From contig CAMSEX010000057.1 in the NCBI GenBank assembly GCA_947057875.1, positions 1 through 7,689 on the forward strand: a stretch of 7,689 nucleotides of DNA, written 5' to 3'. This document shows positions 1 through 6,228 of the stretch, in pieces. Every line of letters begins with the position of its first letter. The first letter of the stretch is position 1. Both the position numbers and the translations under genes were made by a program. This DNA is from an uncultured Clostridium sp. Its GTDB lineage: Bacteria; Bacillota; Clostridia; TANB77; CAG-508. Below the pieces are notes generated by a model, which was not told the DNA's origin, did no database searches, and saw only the letters and a program-made list of their open reading frames with translations.

Positions 1-15
1 GTGCTCTTCCGATCT
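1..15 (+). other. Residual Illumina adapter at contig end
   Basis: The first 15 bases, GTGCTCTTCCGATCT, are identical to the 3' end of the standard Illumina Read 2 (index-side) adapter. The leading GT distinguishes it from the Read 1 adapter, which has AC before GCTCTTCC. The match ends exactly at the ligation T, and ordinary AT-rich genomic sequence follows. This is a library artefact and should be trimmed; it must not be translated as part of the neighbouring ORF. Confidence 0.93.
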
Positions 16-62
16 TTTAATCTTTCAATTTCTTTTTCCTTCAATTTTCTTTTTTCTCCCAT
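16..62 (-). CDS. 5' fragment of an unidentified ORF, truncated by the contig end
   Basis: On the minus strand an ATG at 62-60 follows the TAA stop of the pilin-like gene with no gap. The frame stays open to the adapter, giving about 15 residues, MGEKRKLKEKEIERL. These are very rich in lysine, glutamate and arginine and look like the start of a charged helix or coiled coil. No good Shine-Dalgarno site precedes this ATG, so translation would have to depend on coupling to the pilin-like gene, with which it would be co-transcribed. Only 47 genuine bases are present, so no family can be named. It may be a real second gene of a pilin-like operon or a chance open frame. Confidence 0.35.
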
Positions 63-575
63 TTACTTATTGATATTTTTTAAACCAGTCATGGAATAAT
101 AATCTGAATTATTCTTGGAAGTTTTATGAGAATATAAAATTTCAGCATGTTCATAATTTACGTAAAAAAATTCATTGTTTCCTAACATATCTTTTGCTAA
201 ATTTTGCCTCTCTAAGTCATCGCCACTCCATTTATACCAATCCCAATTCAATACATCTGCAATACTTACTTCTGCGTTTTCTGCTATCATTTGCATCTCT
301 TTTTCAGAAAGTGTCATATTCTCCAATTGATTAGAAGCACTGATTTTATATGGTCCAGCCCCAATTAAAGTATCTGTATCTTGAGTAAAAGAATAACTTT
401 CTTGGATTACTTGAATTTTTGCTTGCACCAAATTCATATTAGTCATAATACGCCCAACTCGCATATCATCCACTACAGAAAATCCCGAGTTTAAAGAAAC
501 ACCCGCTAAAATTAACAAAATAGCGATCACAACAATCAATGAAAATGTCGTTATTCCTTTATTATTTTTCAACAT
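63..575 (-). CDS. Prepilin-like (type IV pilin N-terminal domain) protein, function unknown
   Basis: The 170-residue protein begins with a short basic leader (MLKNNKG) followed at once by a hydrophobic helix of about 20 residues (8-27, ITTFSLIVVIAILLILAGVS). This is the layout of class III prepilin signals, in which a prepilin peptidase would cut after Gly7 and the helix would anchor or assemble the protein. Position +5 of the predicted mature protein is Ser12, not the Glu of true major pilins; many clostridial pilin-like proteins also lack it. The rest (30-170) is soluble and acidic, with an aromatic cluster NWDWYKW at 110-116, and I do not recognise it. The ATG at 575 is backed by a GAGGGAGG Shine-Dalgarno site at 580-587 with a 4-nt spacer, and by a consensus-like promoter at 631-659. 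It diverges from htrA. It could be a minor pseudopilin or simply a secreted membrane-anchored protein; no pilus assembly ATPase or prepilin peptidase is in view. Confidence 0.8.
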   Translation of the reverse strand: MLKNNKGITTFSLIVVIAILLILAGVSLNSGFSVVDDMRVGRIMTNMNLVQAKIQVIQESYSFTQDTDTLIGAGPYKISASNQLENMTLSEKEMQMIAENAEVSIADVLNWDWYKWSGDDLERQNLAKDMLGNNEFFYVNYEHAEILYSHKTSKNNSDYYSMTGLKNINK

Positions 576-630
576 ATTTCCTCCCTCAAAAAACTTCTCT
601 TTTTTAAGATTATTTTAATTTATTAAATGT

Positions 631-659
631 ATTATATATATATAATCAAAATTTTTCAA
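631..659 (-). promoter_or_regulatory. Sigma-A-type promoter of the pilin-like gene
   Basis: Read on the minus strand, a TTGAAA -35 box (659-654) and a perfect TATAAT -10 box (636-631) are separated by exactly 17 bp. Transcription would start near 624, giving a leader of about 50 nt that contains the GAGGGAGG ribosome site. The -10 box is part of a 16-bp perfect palindrome, ATTATATATATATAAT (631-646), which probably just reflects AT repetition. Confidence 0.72.
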
Positions 660-692
660 TAGAATATTCAAAATTTATGAATATTTCTATTG
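657..692. promoter_or_regulatory. Imperfect inverted repeat between divergent promoters (operator candidate)
   Basis: The left arm CAATAGAATATTCA (657-670) and the right arm TGAATATTTCTATTG (678-692) are complementary over 14 pairs with a single one-base bulge, around a 7-nt centre. The repeat overlaps the -35 box of the pilin-like gene and ends 3 bp before the candidate -35 of htrA. That position suits a shared operator better than a terminator, because neither gene ends here. The region is very AT-rich, so chance symmetry is more likely than usual. Confidence 0.4.
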
Positions 693-695
693 TAA

Positions 696-724
696 TTTAT
701 AAAATTTTGCATTATGATTAAAAT
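696..724 (+). promoter_or_regulatory. Weak candidate promoter of htrA
   Basis: TTTATA (696-701) and TAAAAT (719-724) are spaced by 17 bp and match the sigma-A consensus at 4/6 and 5/6 positions. Transcription would begin near 731, leaving a leader of about 87 nt that contains the inverted repeat at 758-786. In DNA this AT-rich such matches are frequent, so this is a tentative call; a non-sigma-A or activator-dependent promoter is also possible. Confidence 0.3.
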
Positions 725-757
725 AGCCATTCTGAGTAAAACGAATTACGAATATTT

Positions 758-786
758 TAGTTAATATTTTAGACAAATACTAACTA
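758..786 (+). promoter_or_regulatory. Inverted repeat in the htrA upstream region
   Basis: TAGTTAATATTT (758-769) and AAATACTAACTA (775-786) form a dyad with 11 of 12 pairs matched and a 5-nt centre (TAGAC). It ends about 20 bp before the GGAGG ribosome site of htrA. It overlaps a perfect 10-bp direct repeat, AATATTTTAG at 751-760 and 763-772. It could be a DNA operator for a stress regulator, or a leader hairpin if transcription starts upstream. No U-tract follows it, so it is not a standard terminator. Confidence 0.4.
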
Positions 787-817
787 CATTGAAAAAAATT
801 AATATGGAGGCGAAAGC

Positions 818-2128
818 ATGGATAATTTTAATGACGGTTTTAAACAATCAAATTTTCAAAATAATAATACTGGTTTTTCCAAACAAATTTTAACCCCTTT
901 TGTATCTGGAGTTGTAGGAGCATCGCTCGTTTTAGGTGTTTGTTTTGGTGTTCCTAATGTTAAAAACAAATTCTTACAAACCAATGAAAATACTGCTCCT
1001 ATTGAGCTAAACACAAGCACATCTAGATCCAATATTTCAGCAGATTTAGTAGATTTAGTAGAATATTCTAATACTTCTGTGGCTGTTGCTCAAAAAGTAT
1101 TACCTTCTATTGTAGGTATCAAAATTAAATATTCTGTTAATTCTATTTTTGGTACAAGTGAAGCAGAAGCAACTGGATCTGGAATTATTATCAGCAAAGA
1201 TGGCTATATTATCACAAACAATCACGTTGTTTCTACTGAAAGTTCCTCTTCCTATTATACCATAAAAGAAGCATCTAAAATGACAGTTACACTTTACAAT
1301 GACACCAAAGAATATGAAGCAACAATTATCGGAACAGACGCTTATACTGATTTAGCAGTTATTAAAATAGATAGTTCTAATTTGGAACTTACTCCTGCTA
1401 CTTTGGGTAATTCTGAAAATGTAAAAGTAGGCGAATTTGCTATGGCAATTGGGTGTCCTCTAGGACTTGAAATTACTGTTACATCTGGAATTATCAGTGC
1501 TGTCAATAGAACCGTTGCATCAGACGATGGCGCAGAATATAACTGTATTCAAACAGATGCTGCCATCAATTCTGGAAATAGTGGTGGTGCTTTAGTCAAC
1601 AGCAATGGGGAAGTCATTGGAATCAATACTTTAAAACTTTCTGGAACTGGTGTAGAAGGCATGGGATTCGCCATTCCAATTAGTTCTACTGTTGACGTTA
1701 TTGAACAATTAATTGAATTCAAAACTGTAAAAAGACCATATATTGGAATTTCTGGTGTTCCAGTCGATGAAGACACCGCTAAACGTTACGATTTGCCAAA
1801 TGGCGTATATGTTTATACTGTTGAAAAAAATTCTCCAGCAGAAACAGCTGGTATTCAAAAAGGCGATGTAATCACAAAAATTGGAGATACTCAAGTAAGT
1901 TCTGTAAACGAATTAAATAAAGCAAGAAATACTTACAAAATTGGAGATACTGTTCCTCTTACTGTTTACAGAGATGGCAATACAACAGAATTCCCAGTCA
2001 CTTTGGGCGAAACTCCTTCTCAAGATGAAGAAAAAACAAATGCAACTAACCAAGAAATTGAAGATTCCTTATTAAACAAAAATAACAAACAAAATAGTGG
2101 TTCTATTTTCGATTTCTTTAATCGTTAA
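818..2128 (+). CDS. htrA: HtrA/DegP-family membrane-anchored serine protease with PDZ domain
   Basis: This 436-residue protein is a trypsin-like (S1C) protease that degrades or refolds misfolded envelope and secreted proteins. Residues 1-26 are a polar cytoplasmic tail rich in Asn, 27-46 a single membrane helix, and 47-80 a linker. The protease domain spans about 85-300 with a complete triad: His136 in TNNHVV, Asp178 in TDAYTDLA and Ser255 in GNSGGALV. One PDZ domain follows (about 305-397), starting at RPYIGISG, with the substrate-binding region around GVYVYTV. The last 40 residues are a polar tail ending FDFFNR. One PDZ and an uncleaved anchor are the usual form in Gram-positive bacteria. 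The ATG is set by GGAGG at 806-810 with a 7-nt spacer. The gene stands alone, diverging from the pilin-like gene and converging on the glycosyltransferase. In Bacillus, htrA paralogues answer to secretion stress (CssRS); no two-component system is visible here. Confidence 0.95.
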   Translation: MDNFNDGFKQSNFQNNNTGFSKQILTPFVSGVVGASLVLGVCFGVPNVKNKFLQTNENTAPIELNTSTSRSNISADLVDLVEYSNTSVAVAQKVLPSIVGIKIKYSVNSIFGTSEAEATGSGIIISKDGYIITNNHVVSTESSSSYYTIKEASKMTVTLYNDTKEYEATIIGTDAYTDLAVIKIDSSNLELTPATLGNSENVKVGEFAMAIGCPLGLEITVTSGIISAVNRTVASDDGAEYNCIQTDAAINSGNSGGALVNSNGEVIGINTLKLSGTGVEGMGFAIPISSTVDVIEQLIEFKTVKRPYIGISGVPVDEDTAKRYDLPNGVYVYTVEKNSPAETAGIQKGDVITKIGDTQVSSVNELNKARNTYKIGDTVPLTVYRDGNTTEFPVTLGETPSQDEEKTNATNQEIEDSLLNKNNKQNSGSIFDFFNR

Positions 2129-2135
2129 TCCAATC

Positions 2136-2173
2136 AAAAGAGGCTGTAAAATTTGGTTTTTACAGCCCCTTTT
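2136..2173. terminator. Bidirectional rho-independent terminator between htrA and mgt
   Basis: A 16-bp stem with one internal mismatch is formed by AAAAGAGGCTGTAAAA (2136-2151) and TTTTACAGCCCCTTTT (2158-2173), with a 6-nt loop. The GC-rich core GGCTGT/ACAGCC is flanked by A-runs on the left and T-runs on the right, so it can end transcription from both sides. It begins 8 nt after the htrA stop and lies about 38 bp past the stop of the convergent glycosyltransferase gene. Confidence 0.9.
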
Positions 2174-2210
2174 CTTATATACTAGAAAATATTTTAGATA
2201 TTCCACTTCT

Positions 2211-2912
2211 TTATTTTTCATCTACTAAAATCATTTCATTCGCTTGTTCTCTCGTCAAATAGCCTTGTTTTAACATTTTTCTGATAACTTGTGCTTGTCT
2301 TTGTTTTGCTAATTCAGGATTTTTGGTTGGTGCATAAACTGATGGGGCATTTGGAATTCCTGCCAGCAAAGTACACTCATACAAATTCATATCTTTTGGT
2401 AATTTATCAAAATATCCTTCTGCCGCATCTTTAACACAATAATACCCATCTCCAAAATAAGAAGTATTCACATACATTTCAAAAATCTCTTCTTTACTAC
2501 AATTTGCTTCAAACTTTCGAGCCATAAACACTTCTGCAATTTTTCTAGTTACCTTCTTTTCTTGTGTAAAATAAACATTTTTAGCAAGCTGTTGTGTAAT
2601 CGTGCTTCCACCTTCTTCAAATTTTCTTTCTTTAATATCAATCCACAAAGCCCTTGAAATACTAATCAAATCAATTCCACTATGTTTAAAAAAACGTTTA
2701 TCTTCCACACTAATCACAGCATTTATGTAATCTTTTGGTAATTCATCAAACCTTGCATAATTCTCAATCGACTTTATTTCTTGCACTTTTTGCTCAATGC
2801 TCATTTCACTAATTGCTTTATCATATATATCATAACCCTGTTTTATAAAATATCCAGCAACTGCAATTATAATAACTAATACTAGAAATAATAACCACTT
2901 TAGTAACTTCAT
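2211..2912 (-). CDS. mgt: Monofunctional peptidoglycan glycosyltransferase (GT51)
   Basis: The 233-residue protein polymerises lipid II into glycan strands at the outer face of the membrane. Residues 1-22 form the single membrane anchor (MKLLKWLLFLVLVIIIAVAG). The GT51 domain fills the rest: catalytic Glu70 in SVEDKRFFKHSGID, GGSTITQQLAKN (101-112), the RKIAEVFMARKFE segment (123-135), a second conserved Glu145 in EEIFEMYVNTSYFG, and ECTLLAGIPNAPSVYAP (179-195). It stops just after the domain with no transpeptidase domain, so it is monofunctional, near the roughly 230-270 residues usual for the family; a truncated class A PBP is the less likely reading. The frame is open upstream to an ATG at 2969, but that codon overlaps the -35 box of the gene's own promoter. 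The ATG at 2912 has AAAAGGAG 6 nt before it and starts directly on the membrane helix, so I chose it. The gene follows mutS by 43 bp and shares the terminator with htrA. Confidence 0.92.
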   Translation of the reverse strand: MKLLKWLLFLVLVIIIAVAGYFIKQGYDIYDKAISEMSIEQKVQEIKSIENYARFDELPKDYINAVISVEDKRFFKHSGIDLISISRALWIDIKERKFEEGGSTITQQLAKNVYFTQEKKVTRKIAEVFMARKFEANCSKEEIFEMYVNTSYFGDGYYCVKDAAEGYFDKLPKDMNLYECTLLAGIPNAPSVYAPTKNPELAKQRQAQVIRKMLKQGYLTREQANEMILVDEK

Positions 2913-2918
2913 GAATTT

Positions 2919-2924
2919 CTCCTT
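2919..2924 (-). promoter_or_regulatory. Ribosome binding site that fixes the mgt start
   Basis: AAGGAG on the minus strand, 6 nt before the ATG at 2912-2910. The more upstream in-frame ATGs (2969, 2942, 2933) lie in or at the promoter, or have no comparable site, so this element decides the start. Confidence 0.85.
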
Positions 2925-2940
2925 TTTGTACATTTTTATC

Positions 2941-2969
2941 ATTATATCTTTTATTTCAAATTTTGACAA
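2941..2969 (-). promoter_or_regulatory. Sigma-A-type promoter of mgt inside the mutS 3' end
   Basis: On the minus strand TTGTCA (2969-2964) and TATAAT (2946-2941) are separated by exactly 17 bp, matching the consensus at 5/6 and 6/6 positions. Transcription would start near 2934, leaving a leader of about 22 nt with the AAGGAG site. The -35 box lies in the final mutS codons (the mutS stop is at 2958-2956). mgt can therefore be expressed independently of the upstream operon as well as by read-through, since no terminator follows mutS. Confidence 0.78.
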
Positions 2970-5586
2970 GAGAAATAAAAACTATCCTGCAATTTTTCCG
3001 TTTTATTTTTACCAAAACATTTAGTGCCTCAATTGGCGTAAGTTCATTCACGTTCACTTTGTCAAGTTCACGAGCAATATCTGCAAATTGCAAATTACAT
3101 AAATCCATTTGCCCTTCCACCTGTTTTTTATTATCCTTATTTTCCTTGACTTTCACGCCACCTTTTTCCAAATTTCCTAAAATTTTATTCGCCCTTTTTA
3201 CAACATCATTCGGAACACCTGCCAGTTTAGCAACATGAATTCCGTAGCTCTCATCCGTTCCACCTTCCATTATTTTTCTCAAAAAAATAATATCTTCTCC
3301 TTTTTCCTTCACAGCCACCGAATAATTCTTAATGCCTTCTATTTTATTTTCCAAAGCAACCAATTCATGATAATGTGTTGCAAACAGCGTTTTACAACCA
3401 ATCTTGGTAGCAATATATTCTGTCACAGCCCACGCAATTGAAAGTCCATCATAAGTGGACGTTCCACGTCCAATTTCATCCAATATAATCAAACTATTTC
3501 TAGTCGCATCTTTCAAAATATTCGCCACTTCAGCCATTTCCACCATAAATGTACTTTGTCCCATACTCAAATCGTCAGATGCTCCCACTCTCGTAAAAAT
3601 TTTATCAATCACACCCAAATGTGCTTTTTCAGCAGGCACAAAACTACCAATTTGAGCCATCAAACAAATCAATGCCACTTGTCTCATATAGGTTGACTTT
3701 CCTGCCATATTCGGCCCCGTAATCATCGCAATTCGATTTTCTTGCAAATTTAGTTTCGTATCATTTTGAACAAAACCACCACTATCTAGCATTTTTTCTA
3801 CCACTGGATGACGTCCATTTTCAATTTCCAAAACACCACTCTCGTCCATTTCTGGACACACATAATTGTAATCTTCAGCCACAATTGCCAAACTTGTAAG
3901 CACATCCACATTCGCAATCACACTTGCTGTTTGCTGAATTCTCTCAATATTGTTTGCAATCTCATTTCTAATCTCAACAAAGGCATTGTATTCTTGCTGA
4001 ATTGCCTTTTCTTCTGCCCCCAATATTTTATCTTCCATATCCTTTAATTCCTGTGTAATAAAACGCTCCGCATTTGTCAAAGTTTGCTTTCTAATATAGT
4101 TTTTGGGCACTTGGCTCAAAAAAGATTTCGTCACTTCAATATAATATCCAAAAACTTTTGTGTAACCAATTTTTAAATTTTTGATTTTTGTTGCTTCTCT
4201 TTCCTTTGCTTCCAAATTCAAAATCCACTGTTTTCCTTCCACAGAAGCACTTTTATATTCATCAATTTCCTTGCTGTAACCCATTTTTATTAGCCCACCT
4301 TCTTTTAAGCTAATCGGTGGCTCCTCTACAATAGAATCCTGAATCAATTTCGCAATATCCACAAGTTCATCTAAATCGTTATATGCCTTTTGTAGCAACT
4401 CACAATTCGTATTTTTCAAAATCTGCTTTAAATCTGGCATATGAGAAATCGAATTTTTTAGAGAAATCAAATCTCTCGCATTGGCATTCCCATAAGAAAT
4501 TTTTCCTGCTAATCGTTCGATATCATAAACTTTATTCAAATTTTCTGCAATATCTCCACGCAGCATTAAATTATCCTTTAATTCTCCAACCGCTGTATTT
4601 CTAGCTTTTATTTCATTAATAGCAAGCAATGGATCATGAATCCAACGTTTTAAAAGTCGTCCTCCCATAGATGTTGAAGTTCTATCCAAAACCCACATCA
4701 ATGTTCCCTTTTTAGATTTATCTCGCATTCTCTCTGTCAATTCCAAATTTCTTCTCGCACTAATATCAAGTGACATATACTTCTGAACATCATACACTTT
4801 TAAGGTATTCATATGTTCTAACTTCATTTTTTGCGTTTCTTCAATATAATTCAAAATCCCATTCGTAGCACTAATCAGCAAATCTTCATTTTCCAAAACT
4901 TTTTCATTTCCACTATTATCCATTACTTTATATTGACTATTGATTTTCTCCGCATTTTCTTCAAAAATGCTATCTTCTCTCACTGTCACAAAAGCCAAAC
5001 TTCTATCTTTCATCATTTCAACTTCTTTTTTACTAGCTGCCATCGCTGGATTAATCACAAGTTCTGTTGGCGTAAAACGTGCATATTCGTCTAGCAACTT
5101 CTCAAAATTATTTTCTGGAAATTTAATTTGAGTTGCATAAAAATCACCTGTCGTAATATCACAAATAGAAATCCCATAATAAATGCCATTTTTAAAAATA
5201 GACATCATATAATTATTTTTCTTTTCTTCTAGCATATTATTTTCCGTCACTGTTCCCGGAGTTACCACACGAATGACATCACGCTTTACAATTCCTTTGG
5301 TTGTTTTTGGATCCTCTAATTGCTCACAAATTGCAACTTTGTAGCCTTTTGCAATAAGTCTTGAAAGATAAGTGTCAACTGCATGATAAGGAACACCACA
5401 CATAGGCGCCTTCTCCTCTGCACCACATGCCCTTCCTGTAAGCGTTATTTCCAATTCACGAGATGCCAAAATAGCATCCTCATAAAACATTTCATAAAAA
5501 TCGCCTAAACGATAAAACAAAATACAATCTTGATATTCTTTCTTGGTATCCAAATAATTTTGCATCATTGGGGATAAATCTGCCAT
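2956..5586 (-). CDS. mutS: DNA mismatch repair ATPase MutS
   Basis: MutS binds mismatches and small loops in newly replicated DNA and recruits MutL in an ATP-dependent way. All parts are present in this 876-residue protein, a normal length for MutS1. The N-terminal mismatch-reading motif GDFYEMF has the wedge Phe30 and Glu32. The connector, lever and clamp regions span about 120-560. The C-terminal ATPase has Walker A GPNMAGKST (624-632, Lys630), the signature region DDLSMGQSTFMVEMAE (671-686), Walker B LIILDE (699-704, Asp703/Glu704) and FATHYHE (735-741). The C-terminal dimerisation stretch ends in LTPIEALNVLVKIKRK, followed by 12 extra residues (NCRIVFISLVKI) that overlap the mgt promoter. 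The ATG at 5586 is preceded by GGAGG at 5592-5596 with a 5-nt spacer, and the gap to the upstream HTH gene is only 12 bp, so they are co-transcribed. mutL, the common neighbour in Firmicutes, does not follow; mgt does. Confidence 0.98.
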   Translation of the reverse strand: MADLSPMMQNYLDTKKEYQDCILFYRLGDFYEMFYEDAILASRELEITLTGRACGAEEKAPMCGVPYHAVDTYLSRLIAKGYKVAICEQLEDPKTTKGIVKRDVIRVVTPGTVTENNMLEEKKNNYMMSIFKNGIYYGISICDITTGDFYATQIKFPENNFEKLLDEYARFTPTELVINPAMAASKKEVEMMKDRSLAFVTVREDSIFEENAEKINSQYKVMDNSGNEKVLENEDLLISATNGILNYIEETQKMKLEHMNTLKVYDVQKYMSLDISARRNLELTERMRDKSKKGTLMWVLDRTSTSMGGRLLKRWIHDPLLAINEIKARNTAVGELKDNLMLRGDIAENLNKVYDIERLAGKISYGNANARDLISLKNSISHMPDLKQILKNTNCELLQKAYNDLDELVDIAKLIQDSIVEEPPISLKEGGLIKMGYSKEIDEYKSASVEGKQWILNLEAKEREATKIKNLKIGYTKVFGYYIEVTKSFLSQVPKNYIRKQTLTNAERFITQELKDMEDKILGAEEKAIQQEYNAFVEIRNEIANNIERIQQTASVIANVDVLTSLAIVAEDYNYVCPEMDESGVLEIENGRHPVVEKMLDSGGFVQNDTKLNLQENRIAMITGPNMAGKSTYMRQVALICLMAQIGSFVPAEKAHLGVIDKIFTRVGASDDLSMGQSTFMVEMAEVANILKDATRNSLIILDEIGRGTSTYDGLSIAWAVTEYIATKIGCKTLFATHYHELVALENKIEGIKNYSVAVKEKGEDIIFLRKIMEGGTDESYGIHVAKLAGVPNDVVKRANKILGNLEKGGVKVKENKDNKKQVEGQMDLCNLQFADIARELDKVNVNELTPIEALNVLVKIKRKNCRIVFISLVKI

Positions 5587-5598
5587 TTTTTCCTCCTT

Positions 5599-6228
5599 TT
5601 ATTTCTCTACTTCCATGTTTCTTTCCTTGTATTCTTTTATAACAGAATTTATAAAATTTATTTCACTATCACTTAAAGCTCTCTTATAGGCAAATGATTC
5701 TGCTAAACTTTTACATGCTTCACACAAATCTTTATCCTGAAATCCAGCAATCTTTTTTGATAATGTCTTTGCTTTTAGTTGATACTTTTCCTCCATTTCT
5801 ACCTGGGTACATTTATTCTCTAGCATCTCTATTGCCACCCCCACAAAATCAATCTGACTATAATCATTTTTCTCCTTATTCGTCTCATATAAGTTCAAAA
5901 GTTCCTTATCAGTTGCCATATATTCCAGCATTCTTTTTTTAAACGTTTGGTAATGAATTCCTAATCTTGTAGCTGCTTGTTTCAAAGTCAATTCTCCATT
6001 TATATATTTTATAACATTATTTCTAAACTGTATTTTAGCTTCCTCTTCTAAAACATTATTAAAAATCTCTAAGGACCTTTCATCTTTTTCAAATATTTCC
6101 CTATAATAATCTACAATCTCATTTTTATCAACTTCATATTCTTCTCCAAGTACTTCCAAAGTCTCTCCCAATAAAATTCTCCTCAAAATTTCCTTTGCAT
6201 GTTTGTCTAAATTCTGTTTATTTTTCAA
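5599..6228 (-). CDS. Unrecognised protein with three helix-turn-helix-like repeats
   Basis: I do not recognise this 209-residue protein. It is soluble, highly charged and helical, with no membrane segment. Three tandem modules of about 48 residues can be aligned by eye, at about 11-58, 68-115 and 129-175. Each has a Gly/Asn-containing turn, an HTH-like core and a tail with a conserved D-[EK] element (KDERSLEIF, TDKELLNLY, QDKDLCEAC). The middle one is the clearest HTH (LTLKQAATRLGIHYQTFKKR). Putative recognition helices of repeats 2 and 3 are basic (QTFKKRM, KTLSKKI); that of repeat 1 is acidic (NEIVDYY) and may not bind DNA. The start is a TTG inside the last codons of miaB (11-bp overlap), backed by AAAAGGAG 6 nt upstream; the first internal ATG is about 100 residues later. 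Translational coupling to miaB and the 12-bp gap to mutS place it in one operon. A DNA-binding regulator is the natural inference, but target and role are unknown. Confidence 0.82.
   Translation of the reverse strand: MKNKQNLDKHAKEILRRILLGETLEVLGEEYEVDKNEIVDYYREIFEKDERSLEIFNNVLEEEAKIQFRNNVIKYINGELTLKQAATRLGIHYQTFKKRMLEYMATDKELLNLYETNKEKNDYSQIDFVGVAIEMLENKCTQVEMEEKYQLKAKTLSKKIAGFQDKDLCEACKSLAESFAYKRALSDSEINFINSVIKEYKERNMEVEK

Noticed and set aside
631..646. Perfect palindrome ATTATATATATATAAT as an operator
   Set aside because: It is an alternating AT run that supplies the -10 box of the pilin-like gene; its symmetry is trivial, so I do not call it a separate site.
657..692. Inverted repeat as a transcription terminator
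   Set aside because: No gene ends here on either strand, the stem is almost all A-T, and it sits between divergent promoters.
1549..1894. Minus-strand open frames inside htrA
   Set aside because: They lie entirely opposite a gene with complete catalytic motifs, have no ribosome sites I could see, and encode compositions typical of antisense frames.
1877..1951. Exact 15-bp direct repeat AAAATTGGAGATACT at 1877-1891 and 1937-1951
   Set aside because: Both copies encode KIGDT in the PDZ domain of htrA, where such turns recur; this is explained by coding and is not a mobile or regulatory repeat.
2211..2912. mgt as a broken class A penicillin-binding protein
   Set aside because: The frame ends cleanly after the GT51 domain and is followed by a terminator; the bases beyond show no transpeptidase remnants, and the length fits monofunctional enzymes.
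2963..5131. Several plus-strand open frames opposite mutS
   Set aside because: They are Phe/Ser/His-rich antisense shadows of mutS with no recognisable domains or translation signals.
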